Positions 27,027 to 35,173 of a stretch of DNA of 64,000 nucleotides are shown here, piece after piece. The notes beneath the pieces were generated by a model that did no database searches, was not told the origin of the DNA, and worked only from the letters and a program-made list of their open reading frames with translations. How positions within the stretch are numbered: the stretch's first letter is position 1; the number at the start of each line of letters is the position of its first letter. Where the stretch lies: the NCBI GenBank assembly GCA_934754655.1, contig CAKVIC010000002.1:1-64000 (forward strand). Direction: 5' to 3'. The translations under genes and the position numbers were made by a program. Source of the stretch: an uncultured Candidatus Melainabacteria bacterium (GTDB lineage: Bacteria; Cyanobacteriota; Vampirovibrionia; Gastranaerophilales; Gastranaerophilaceae).

Positions 27027-27640
27027 TAACTCATTTAGTAGGCTTATCGCTCGGCGCAGCTTCTACTGTTGAAAGCGGCGTAGCAATTAGAGAACTTGCA
27101 AGCGGAAAGCTTATTTATATGGATAAATTGTATTCAATGAGCGATATTACATTCTTTTTTGAAAATTATTCCTCACTTTTAAATTCAATTATTTGCGTTT
27201 CTTTACCTTGGGATAATACGATGATGGAAGGCAAATGGCGTGTACTTTCAAAACCTTATCAAATGATTCATTCAAATGATAATTTTTTGAACACTGATAA
27301 TTGGATGCAAAGATTTTCATCACGCGGAAGTGAATATTTAAAAGGACTTCATTTAGAAGGAGCTAAAATCTTTCGTTATGAAATTTATCAAGCACGTTTA
27401 AAATTGAATCTTTATTCAAATTATCGCGAACGTTCTTCTGCTGATTGCAAATTTTTGCAATCAATGTTAAAACTGGAACGTGGATTTGATAATTTACCGT
27501 CAAATATGTTACCGGCAGCGCAATTAGAGGCAATTGTCGGCACTATTTTAGCAGAAGAATATTTAAAAAATAATACTGAAAAGATTTTTGAATTTAAGGA
27601 TTTAGACGTAATAAATCTCCTGCAAAGACCATGTAAGTAA
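27023..27640 (+). CDS. Uncharacterised protein encoded with motAB
   Basis: 205 residues, no signal peptide or membrane helix. The N-terminal VGLSLGAASTVESGVAIREL followed by a beta hairpin, and a late AAQLEAIVGTILAEEYL helix, resemble the RNase H-like fold of DUF429 proteins, but key acidic residues are not conserved, so this is a weak resemblance. The start codon overlaps the motB stop (ATGA), so the gene is translationally coupled to the stator genes. A motility link is inferred from position only. Confidence 0.7.
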   Translation: MITHLVGLSLGAASTVESGVAIRELASGKLIYMDKLYSMSDITFFFENYSSLLNSIICVSLPWDNTMMEGKWRVLSKPYQMIHSNDNFLNTDNWMQRFSSRGSEYLKGLHLEGAKIFRYEIYQARLKLNLYSNYRERSSADCKFLQSMLKLERGFDNLPSNMLPAAQLEAIVGTILAEEYLKNNTEKIFEFKDLDVINLLQRPCK

Positions 27641-27688
27641 GCAAATAACAAAACAATACTAAAGTCGAGATTATTTTATCACTATTAA

Positions 27689-28744
27689 TTAAAGAACTTT
27701 TTTGTCGCTTAAATCCGGTTTTATTAAAAACTTAATAGCATTGCCTTCAATATGTTGTTGCATTGCATATTCAACTTTTTCTAGCGGTAATGTTTCAGTT
27801 ATAAGTTTTTCAACCTCAATTTTTCCTGACGCAATAAGCTCTAAAGCTTCTCTAAAATATTTTGGTGTGTGATGAAAAACGCTCATCATCTTTATATCGC
27901 CATAATGCATTTTAGTTGTTTCAAAAGAAACTTTCGTGCCGGCTTTGCAACCTCCAAAAAACAAAACAGTTCCCCCCGGACGAACACAAGAAAAAACTAA
28001 TTCCCAAATCTCAGGTAAACCGACGCATTCAATTGCTAAATCTAAACCTTTTTGAGAATCTGAAAAATCTTTAAAAATTTTCTCGGGATTTGAATATTTT
28101 TTCAAATCAACTACTTCATCTGCATGCGCAAATTCTTCTGCAAGCTTCAATTTCATTGGGTTTCTACCAGCAACAATAACTCGAGCTCCCATTAATTTTG
28201 CAACTCTTGCAAACATTAAACCAATTGGACCAATTCCTATAACCCCAACAGTTTGCTCTGGCTTTATACCAACTCTATTTGCACCGTGAACAACATTTGC
28301 AAGCGGTTCGCAAAAAGCTGCTTTTTCAAATGATAAATCAGATGGCAAAATCAAAGTGTTTTTCTTTACAATTCTTGCCGGAAGCACTATGTATTCAGCA
28401 TAAGCACCATTTAACAAATCAAGATTTTCGCACAGATTATATTCCCCACGCTTACAAAAAAAACATTCTCCGCAAGGCGCAGAATTAGCCGCAACAACTC
28501 TATCACCGACTTTAAATTCTGTAACATCATCAGCAACTTTCGCAACAGTTCCGGAAAATTCATGCCCAAAACCAGATGGAATTTTCTTTATTAAAACAGG
28601 ATGACCGCGTCTAAAAGTTTTAACATCTGTACCACAAGTTAGCGCAGCCTCAATTTTTACAAGAATTTCACCTTTCTCTAATGGCTTAATTCTTGTTTCC
28701 TCATACCTTATATCTTGTGGGCCATAAAATAAAACTGCTTTCAT
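27689..28744 (-). CDS. Zinc-dependent medium-chain alcohol/polyol dehydrogenase
   Basis: About 351 residues from ATG at 28744 (AGGA eight nt upstream). Catalytic zinc ligands are in LTCGTDVKTF and GFGHEFSGTV; the structural zinc group is CGECFFCKRGEYNLC; the Rossmann motif is GVIGIGPIGLMFA with a following basic residue (AGRNPMK). The best guess is a sorbitol- or threonine-dehydrogenase-type enzyme; substrate unknown. The ATG overlaps the lgt stop (ATGA), so it is coupled to lgt although the functions are unrelated. Confidence 0.92.
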   Translation of the reverse strand: MKAVLFYGPQDIRYEETRIKPLEKGEILVKIEAALTCGTDVKTFRRGHPVLIKKIPSGFGHEFSGTVAKVADDVTEFKVGDRVVAANSAPCGECFFCKRGEYNLCENLDLLNGAYAEYIVLPARIVKKNTLILPSDLSFEKAAFCEPLANVVHGANRVGIKPEQTVGVIGIGPIGLMFARVAKLMGARVIVAGRNPMKLKLAEEFAHADEVVDLKKYSNPEKIFKDFSDSQKGLDLAIECVGLPEIWELVFSCVRPGGTVLFFGGCKAGTKVSFETTKMHYGDIKMMSVFHHTPKYFREALELIASGKIEVEKLITETLPLEKVEYAMQQHIEGNAIKFLIKPDLSDKKVL

Positions 28745-29532
28745 AATCTTTTTCCTAACCGAATGTTGCGACACAAAAATAAAATTGTCGATAATATTAT
28801 TATACCTAACGAAATATGTATTGCAATCGGTATATTATAAATATACGCTACACTATCAACCCTAATTGATTCAACAAAAATTCTTGCCAAAGAATACATA
28901 ATTAAATAAATTAAAGCAAGATTGCCATCAATTTTAAATATACGTTTATGCACAAAAAATAATAAAACAAAAAATATACCTAAATCCAAAATACTTTCAT
29001 ATAAAAAAGTAGGATGAAAATATTCATAATTTGCAAACTGAACAGGACGATATTCCGGTGCAATAAACAGTTTCCACGGCAAGTTTGTCGGCAGTCCAAA
29101 AGCTTCTGAATTAAAAAAATTACCCCAACGACCGATTGATTGTCCAAGCGCTAAACCAACAGATGATATATCAGCAAGCTTCCAAAATGAAATTTTATTA
29201 AATTTTGAATAAATTAATAATCCTATCAAACCGCCCAAAATAGCTCCGTGGATTGAAATTCCGCCATGTCTTATCGCAAAAATTTCAGTAGGAAATCTTA
29301 AATAAAAAGGATAATTTAAAACGCAATAATATAATCTTGCAAAAATTATTCCTAAAATAATCACAAAAGGTGCCATATCATACATTGTATCTTTTGGTAA
29401 TTTAAAAAACTTTGTTGAAATTTTCTCTGCAACATAAAAACCGCACATCACAGCGATGGCAAGAATTACTCCGTAATTATAAATTTCTACACCAAAAATT
29501 TTACAAAAAACCTGTGAATTTGCGACAAACAT
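28741..29532 (-). CDS. lgt: Prolipoprotein diacylglyceryl transferase
   Basis: 263 residues with seven membrane segments. The signature HGGISIHGAILGGLIG and the GRWGNFFNSEAFG motif (with the essential Arg and Asn) are both present. Lgt transfers diacylglycerol from phosphatidylglycerol to the lipobox cysteine. The ATG abuts the stop of the upstream gene, which itself encodes a lipoprotein, a fitting neighbour. The 3' end overlaps the dehydrogenase start. Confidence 0.97.
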   Translation of the reverse strand: MFVANSQVFCKIFGVEIYNYGVILAIAVMCGFYVAEKISTKFFKLPKDTMYDMAPFVIILGIIFARLYYCVLNYPFYLRFPTEIFAIRHGGISIHGAILGGLIGLLIYSKFNKISFWKLADISSVGLALGQSIGRWGNFFNSEAFGLPTNLPWKLFIAPEYRPVQFANYEYFHPTFLYESILDLGIFFVLLFFVHKRIFKIDGNLALIYLIMYSLARIFVESIRVDSVAYIYNIPIAIHISLGIIILSTILFLCRNIRLGKRL

Positions 29533-30120
29533 CTAATCCTCAATAACGTTTTGCGTGTTTGTTTCAGGCTCTTCTGTTAATTCTTTAATCAAACCTTCAA
29601 CTTCATTTTTGTCTGCATCTGTCGGACTCATTGCTAAAAATTTATTTAAATTCTCTAAAGCGGATTTTTTCAATTCTTCAGACAATTTTTTAGCCTCATC
29701 TTTGGTCATTTTTATATTATTTTCAGCATCATTTTCTTCCGCTTTTTTTGCATCATCAGATTTTGCACTGTCTTCAACAAATTCTTCTAAATCTTCATAA
29801 TATGATAATTGAGCTGTTGCTAAAGAATAATAAAAATCTTTAAAATCAGGTTTAACTTTAATACCGGCTTCAAATGTTGCAATCGCTTCAGGATATTTTT
29901 TTGCTTTTGTTTGAGCAATACCTAAATTGTAATATGTTTGATAAAGCGTTGCATCTAAATCTAAACTTGCTTGTAATCGATTTATTGCAGAATCATAATC
30001 ACCTTTTGCAACAAATTCTTCGGCTTTATTATTTAATTCTTGAACAGCCATGTTATTAATACAGGCAGTTGTTATAACTGCTACAAAAAGTATCGATACT
30101 ATAAATAGAGCTTTTTTCAT
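29533..30120 (-). CDS. TPR-repeat lipoprotein
   Basis: 195 residues. A lipoprotein signal peptide ends in VITTAC (Cys20 as the lipidated residue). Two to three tetratricopeptide repeats follow (AEEFVAKGDYDSAINRLQAS; YYNLGIAQTKAKKYPEAIAT; DFKDFYYSLATAQLSYYED), then an acidic, disordered region and a C-terminal helical part. Probably a scaffold at the membrane surface. GAGGA precedes ATG. First gene of the unit with lgt, so the lipoprotein and the enzyme that lipidates it are made together. Confidence 0.88.
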   Translation of the reverse strand: MKKALFIVSILFVAVITTACINNMAVQELNNKAEEFVAKGDYDSAINRLQASLDLDATLYQTYYNLGIAQTKAKKYPEAIATFEAGIKVKPDFKDFYYSLATAQLSYYEDLEEFVEDSAKSDDAKKAEENDAENNIKMTKDEAKKLSEELKKSALENLNKFLAMSPTDADKNEVEGLIKELTEEPETNTQNVIED

Positions 30121-30249
30121 CTTAAAATCCTCAAATTAATATAGCCATTTTAGTATAGTTTATTTTTTTTATCAAGTTTGTAAATATTTTTACAAAAGAT
30201 ATTGTGTATGATAAAATATTCAAGACTAAAGACAGTTTAAGGAGAGAAA

Positions 30250-31722
30250 ATGTTAGATTTATCAGCTTTTGGCAAAAATGATATTAGAGGAATTTACGGA
30301 GAAAATATAACGGAAGAGATTTTTTACTACACTGGGCGCGGTTTTGTGAAATATCTTTTGAAGGAAACTGGCAAGCAAGTTGCTGAAATTTGGGTTACGG
30401 TATGTCGCGACGCAAGATTACATTCACCTGCGCTTTCTAAATCTTTGATTTCCGGAATTTTATCAACCGGAGCAAATGTTGTTGATTTAGGACTTGCGCC
30501 AACACCTTTAGGATATTATTCTGAAGCCGTCGGTGTTCCGCCATATTTGACAAAATATGCGCCAGTTTCTGGAGCATTGATTATTACTGCAAGTCATAAC
30601 CCTAGTCAATATAATGGACTTAAAATGACTTTTAATAAACAATCACTAAACGAAGAACAAATAAAAGTGGTTAAAGAATTGACTCAAACAGAATACGATA
30701 TGCAACTCCCGGTTTCACCTAAGGGAATTTTGACAGAATATGATTTAATCCCTGATTACATTGAAGCTATGGTAAAAATGTTTGGCAAAATTGGCGACGG
30801 AATAAAAGTTGTTGTAGATAGTGCGAATGGAACTGGTGGCGTTGTTGGGCCAAAACTCTACCGTGCACTGGGCTGTGAAGTTATTGAACTTTATTCAATG
30901 CCGGATGGGCGATTCCCGCATCATCATCCGAATCCAAGTGATGAAAAAACATTAAACGATATTAAAAAAGCAGTTGTCGTAAATAAAGCCGATGTTGGCA
31001 TTGCCTATGATGGCGATAGCGACAGAATCGGCGTTATTGATTCTGACGGAAACTCAATGACAGGTGACAAATTGTTATTGATATACTCGGAAGATATTAT
31101 CAAAAACTATAATGCAAAAGGAATTAAACCGTTTATCGTTTCTGAAGTTAAATGTTCGCAAGTTTTGTATGATACGATTAATGAAAATGGCGGAATTGCC
31201 GTAATGTGCAAAACAGGTCACGGCTACATTAAATCAAAAATGAAAGAAGTCGGCGCTGTTCTTGCCGGAGAAATGAGTGGACATACTTTCTTTAAGGATA
31301 GATATTATGGGTTTGATGATGCAATTTATGCAGGTTGTAGAATTATTGAAATTATTGCAAATAAAAAACGTGAAAATCCTAATTTTAAAATTTCTGATAT
31401 GCTAGAACCATTTAAATCAATATATTCTTCACCAGAAGTTAGATTGGCTTGCCCTAATAATTTAAAAAAAGAAACCTTAGCAGAATTTGAGAATTTAATT
31501 GATAAAAATCCATCCTTCTTTGGTTCAAAAATCAAAGATATTATTACAATTGATGGTATGCGCATTGTTTTTGAAAAAGGCTTTGCTCTAATTCGCCAAA
31601 GTAATACTGAACCGGTATTCACTTTAAGATTCGAAGCGGAAAGCCCTGAAATTGCTAAACAACACGAAGATATTATGGTAAATAAGTTACTCGAAATTAT
31701 TCAACAAAAAGCAAGACAATAA
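30250..31722 (+). CDS. Phosphomannomutase/phosphoglucomutase
   Basis: 490 residues. The phosphoserine loop is TASHNPSQYNGLKMT, the metal loop DGDSDRIGV, the sugar-binding loop GEMSGHTFF, and the phosphate-binding loop RQSNTEPVFTLR. These are the ManB/AlgC type of alpha-D-phosphohexomutase; the bifunctional PMM/PGM class fits best, feeding nucleotide-sugar synthesis. AAGGAG before ATG. Single gene, closed by a terminator hairpin. Confidence 0.94.
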   Translation: MLDLSAFGKNDIRGIYGENITEEIFYYTGRGFVKYLLKETGKQVAEIWVTVCRDARLHSPALSKSLISGILSTGANVVDLGLAPTPLGYYSEAVGVPPYLTKYAPVSGALIITASHNPSQYNGLKMTFNKQSLNEEQIKVVKELTQTEYDMQLPVSPKGILTEYDLIPDYIEAMVKMFGKIGDGIKVVVDSANGTGGVVGPKLYRALGCEVIELYSMPDGRFPHHHPNPSDEKTLNDIKKAVVVNKADVGIAYDGDSDRIGVIDSDGNSMTGDKLLLIYSEDIIKNYNAKGIKPFIVSEVKCSQVLYDTINENGGIAVMCKTGHGYIKSKMKEVGAVLAGEMSGHTFFKDRYYGFDDAIYAGCRIIEIIANKKRENPNFKISDMLEPFKSIYSSPEVRLACPNNLKKETLAEFENLIDKNPSFFGSKIKDIITIDGMRIVFEKGFALIRQSNTEPVFTLRFEAESPEIAKQHEDIMVNKLLEIIQQKARQ

Positions 31723-31742
31723 TTAAGTGCCAGAAATAAAAA

Positions 31743-31781
31743 CAAAAAAAGAGCTTTCAGATATAACTGAAAACTCTTTTT
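31743..31781. terminator. Bidirectional terminator between pgm-type mutase and tRNA-Pro
   Basis: AAAAAAAGAG-CTTTCAG-ATATAA-CTGAAA-A-CTCTTTTTT folds into one stem with A- and T-runs on its two sides, so it can stop both the mutase transcript (+) and tRNA-Pro (-). Confidence 0.85.
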
Positions 31782-31785
31782 TAAA

Positions 31786-31862
31786 TGGTCGGGATGACAC
31801 GATTCGAACGTGCGACCCCCTCGTCCCAAGCGAGGTGCGCTACCAAACTGCGCTACATCCCG
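31786..31862 (-). tRNA. tRNA-Pro(UGG)
   Basis: The minus strand reads CGGGATG acceptor, D-arm GCGCAGTTTGGTAGCGC, anticodon stem CCTCG/CGAGG with loop CTTGGGA (anticodon TGG), T-arm GCACG-TTCGAAT-CGTGT, acceptor CATCCCG, discriminator A and an encoded CCA. This is the only tRNA of the three in which CCA is encoded. Its 5' part is copied twice in the repeats that follow at higher coordinates. Confidence 0.97.
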
Positions 31863-32085
31863 ATATTCAATTTTCAAATTTGTTGCTGTAGCGCACCTAC
31901 GGTGCTTTCCTCTCCTCGAAAGATACTTAATCTTTCTCGTCGGCAGAGTCAAACTGCGCTACATCCCGATATTCAATTTTCAAATTTGTTGCTGTAGCGC
32001 ACCTACGGTGCTTTCCTCTCCTCGAAAGATACTTAATCTTTCTCGTCGGCAGAGTCAAACTGCGCTACATCCCGATATTCAATTT
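31845..32085 (-). repeat. 106-bp tandem repeat carrying the 5' end of tRNA-Pro
   Basis: The tRNA 5' end and flank recur with a 106-bp period (the first base of the tRNA lies at 31862, and its copies at 31968 and 32074). Each copy carries the acceptor 5' strand and half the D-arm (CGGGATGTAGCGCAGTTTG), breaking off in the D-loop, then a hairpin (CGA.AAAGAT/ATCTTTCG), GCACC-GTA-GGTGC, and the inverted tRNA segment GGTGCGCTAC. The two copies are almost identical. Confidence 0.9.
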
Positions 32086-32327
32086 TCAAACTTAAATATT
32101 CAATTTTCAACCGAGCACTCACATGACTGCAAGCAAGTTAATCATAATTTAAACATAAATTTAAATCAAGTATTTTTTTAATAATTTTAATTTCTCAACA
32201 AACATAAATTTGGTTCAAAAATTAAAATTATTAAATTTTGTAACAATTAATAAAAAATTAAGCAATTTTTTAGTTCGTTTATTTTTTATGATAACACTAG
32301 TGTAATATAAAATGTGAAAGGAAAAAT
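32086..32327. other. AT-rich spacer before the NFKG protein gene
   Basis: It opens with two further short copies of ATATTCAATTTTCAA, the flank of the tRNA-Pro repeat. The rest is AT-rich with no gene or hairpin that I can support. Confidence 0.5.
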
Positions 32328-33215
32328 ATGAATACCATTTCTGCTTCAAATTCTTTAAATTATAATAATTTAGCTAAAAAAATAAAATCTACAAATAATT
32401 CTATTTCGTATTCAAATAATATTAAAAATGATAGTTTTGAATCAACACCAAAAGAAGTAAATTTTAAAGGTAAAGAAGCTGTTATATTTAACAAAGCTGG
32501 TGAATATGCCAAGGTAAGTATTCCAATCGCCATAGGAGCATCATTAGGAATTCCTTATTTCGTTAACAAAAAAGAACAAAATGTATCATTAAGACAAAAA
32601 TTTATTGATAATAAAGATGCTATCTACCATTTAACAGGATGCCGTGATTATTCATTAAACTTTAATGATACCAAAGATTATTATACTATTGTTAAACCTT
32701 GGGGAGAGCCGATGATTAAAGGATTAGCAGAATATTTTACATTAAACAATATAGATTTAAATGATGATAAAACAAAAGAATTGTTGTCTATATTATGCCA
32801 TATAAACAATGTTAATCCTAATAAAATGTCTGCTGATGATACAAAATTTTTTGCAAAGAAATTTCAAGAAAATCAAAATCTAGTTAAATTACTAGCTTTA
32901 AGAACTGATCCAGACAAAATAAAATTAAACAATTATGATTGTTATCAAGCTGTTGAACTATTAAAAATGTTAGAGAAAAATCCCGAGATTAAAGAGTTAA
33001 AAGAAAAATTTAAATTTTTAAAATTAGATGATTTTAAAGAAAATTTATCAATTTATGAAAATAATAAACAAAAAGGTGAAGCTTTATTTTCCAAAATAAA
33101 CGATAAAAATTATGAAGAATTTATTTCTAAAAATAACCCATCTTCTAGGTTGAATAGGATATCATTAGAAAAATGGAAAATTCAAGAAGTCGTTGACAAT
33201 AATTTAAAAAAGTAA
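32328..33215 (+). CDS. Uncharacterised NFKG-motif protein, 295 aa
   Basis: Not recognised. A low-complexity Asn/Ser-rich N-terminus (residues 1-42) leads to VNFKGKEAV (NFKG at 45-48), then one short hydrophobic stretch (VSIPIAIGASLGIPYFV, about residues 62-78), and a long helical, charged C-terminal domain. AAAGGA before ATG supports the start. Asn- and Lys-rich codon use follows the local AT pressure. It may be a lineage-specific secreted or surface protein; this is inference from the motif shared with others in the window. Confidence 0.75.
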   Translation: MNTISASNSLNYNNLAKKIKSTNNSISYSNNIKNDSFESTPKEVNFKGKEAVIFNKAGEYAKVSIPIAIGASLGIPYFVNKKEQNVSLRQKFIDNKDAIYHLTGCRDYSLNFNDTKDYYTIVKPWGEPMIKGLAEYFTLNNIDLNDDKTKELLSILCHINNVNPNKMSADDTKFFAKKFQENQNLVKLLALRTDPDKIKLNNYDCYQAVELLKMLEKNPEIKELKEKFKFLKLDDFKENLSIYENNKQKGEALFSKINDKNYEEFISKNNPSSRLNRISLEKWKIQEVVDNNLKK

Positions 33216-33363
33216 ATCATTAATAAATAAAAGTTGAATTAAAAGTCATCCCCTATTTGTTAAAAGAATAATTTATTTATTTTTTTGCACTATTCTTATT
33301 AAATTTAATAAAAATTTTGCATTTTCTTCGCTTACTCAATTTTTGAGTTATAATATATTGACA

Positions 33364-35031
33364 ATGACAAAAATTTTAAACGCTGACCAAAATATTAAAA
33401 ATAATCTTAATAAGTGCATTACAAACAAAAATCAACTTGTTACGAATGCAAGTGCTCTTGTATCAACTTTAGCAGAACTTAATATTAATACAGTTTTTGG
33501 ATATCCTGGAGCGTCTGTTTTAAGTGTTTATGAAGAACTTTCAAAGGTTTCAAAAATTAAGCACATACTTGTTAGGCATGAGCAAGCTGCTGTCCACATG
33601 GCTGAAGGTTATGCAAAAATTAGCGATAAGCCTGCGGTTGTACTTGTTACTTCCGGTCCTGGGGTTACAAACACAATAACCGGTATTGCGAACGCTTATG
33701 CAGATTCAACTCCACTTATTGTTTTAGCCGGTGATATCGCTAGAAATAATTGTAAAGGTAAAATTTTTCAAAAAGTTGATATAATAAATCTTACCAAAAC
33801 TTGTTGCAAGAAAAATTATTTATTAACCGCAAAAGACGATATAAAACAGATTCTAAAAGAAGCCTACAACATAGCAAATTCCGGCAAAAAAGGACCTGTA
33901 GTAATAACATTACCTAGAAACATTTTGGAATCAAAATATATTGAAAAAACCAAAAAGCGAAAAATTTTTAAACGTGAATTTGAAATTAGCAATTTTGAAT
34001 ATAGAAAAATTATAAACTTAATCAAAAAATCAAAATCACCATTAATACTGCTTGGTGGCGGAGCAATAAATTCTGTAGAAAATATTGATAAATTAGTAAA
34101 TCTAACAAAAATTCCTGTAATATCAACTCTTATGGGAATAGGAACATTTCCTTCTACCAACCCATTATATCTTGGAATGATTGGAATAAATGGCTCATAT
34201 CCTGCAAATACTGCAATTAACAGCGCGGATTTAGTGTTAGCTTTTGGTGTTAGTTTTTCTGATAGAACAACCTGCAAAAACAATAAATTTATGCCAAACG
34301 CAAAGATTGTTAACATTAACATAAAAAAATCTTCAAAAAAATTTGATACAGAAATTATATATGATTCTAACGAATTTATTCATAATTTATTAAAAAAAAT
34401 AAATCCTAAAAATATCCCAAATTTAAATTCTTGGTATAAAAAAATTCAAACCTTAAAAGAAGAAAATAATACAAAAGATTCTGAAAAAAAATATCTTCAA
34501 TCTTCAAAAGTTTTAGATATTATATCTCAAGTTACGCAAAACCTTAATCCTATTGTAGTTACAGATGTTGGACAGCATCAACTTCTTACAGCACAGTATT
34601 TTAATTTTAACCAACCCAAAAAATTTGTAACCTCGGGTGGGCTTGGCACAATGGGATTTGGCTTGCCTGCTGCAATTGGAGCGCACATCGCAAATCCAAA
34701 AAGTTTAGTTTTAAACATAACCGGTGACGGTTCTTTTCAAATGAATTTACAAGAACTTGCAACTTGTCGTGAGCATAACATTCCAATAAAAATTATTATT
34801 TTAAATAATGGTTATTTAGGTATGGTAAGGCAATTGCAAGAACATATTTACAATAACCGTTATCAAGTTGAAATGATTAATCCGGATTTCACAAAAATTG
34901 CTGAAGCTTATGATTTGTGCGCTTTTAGAGTGACTAAATCTGAAGAAATTATTCCCGCGCTACAAAAAGCAATTTCTATTGATAAAACTGTAATTATTGA
35001 TATTGCGATTGATTCTTTTGAAGAAATTTAA
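33364..35031 (+). CDS. ilvB: Acetolactate synthase large subunit-like TPP enzyme
   Basis: About 555 residues from ATG at 33364; a TTG 21 nt earlier is in frame, but a TATAAT at 33349-33354 makes it unlikely. The TPP enzyme domains are all there: GYPGASVLSVYEEL with the catalytic Glu in VRHEQAAVHMAEGYA, the FAD-like middle domain, and the TPP motif GDGSFQMNLQELAT...NNGYLGMV. No small subunit gene (ilvN) follows. The early residues are less typical of a biosynthetic enzyme, so a catabolic acetolactate synthase or other TPP decarboxylase is possible. Confidence 0.85.
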   Translation: MTKILNADQNIKNNLNKCITNKNQLVTNASALVSTLAELNINTVFGYPGASVLSVYEELSKVSKIKHILVRHEQAAVHMAEGYAKISDKPAVVLVTSGPGVTNTITGIANAYADSTPLIVLAGDIARNNCKGKIFQKVDIINLTKTCCKKNYLLTAKDDIKQILKEAYNIANSGKKGPVVITLPRNILESKYIEKTKKRKIFKREFEISNFEYRKIINLIKKSKSPLILLGGGAINSVENIDKLVNLTKIPVISTLMGIGTFPSTNPLYLGMIGINGSYPANTAINSADLVLAFGVSFSDRTTCKNNKFMPNAKIVNINIKKSSKKFDTEIIYDSNEFIHNLLKKINPKNIPNLNSWYKKIQTLKEENNTKDSEKKYLQSSKVLDIISQVTQNLNPIVVTDVGQHQLLTAQYFNFNQPKKFVTSGGLGTMGFGLPAAIGAHIANPKSLVLNITGDGSFQMNLQELATCREHNIPIKIIILNNGYLGMVRQLQEHIYNNRYQVEMINPDFTKIAEAYDLCAFRVTKSEEIIPALQKAISIDKTVIIDIAIDSFEEI

Positions 35032-35060
35032 TATTAAATGGATGTTTTTATAAACCCTTA

Positions 35061-35103
35061 GGTCGCGGAGCAAGCCCACCAGAGGTGGGCTTGCTCCGCG
35101 ACC
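35061..35103. repeat. Perfect 20-bp inverted repeat, GC-rich
   Basis: GGTCGCGGAGCAAGCCCACC, loop AGA, then the exact reverse complement. It stands out from the AT-rich surroundings, has no T-run on either side and lies between ilvB and mutS2. It could act as a transcription barrier, a REP-like element or a protein-binding site. Confidence 0.9.
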
Positions 35104-35139
35104 CTCATCTCTTCAATTCATCTTCAACATTTTTACTAC

Positions 35140-35167
35140 TTGAACAAAATCTTTTATACAATATAAT
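35140..35167 (+). promoter_or_regulatory. Promoter of mutS2, leaderless layout
   Basis: -35 TTGAAC (35140-35145), 16-nt spacer, -10 TATAAT (35162-35167), then 6 nt to the ATG at 35174. No Shine-Dalgarno is present. Confidence 0.7.
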
Positions 35168-35173
35168 CAGAGC

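Noticed and set aside
31701..32181. Several overlapping open frames around tRNA-Pro
   Set aside because: They arise from the tandem copies of a tRNA fragment and from the tRNA itself.
33864..34322. 152-residue minus-strand frame opposite ilvB
   Set aside because: Antisense shadow of a strongly recognised gene, no ribosome site, implausible composition.
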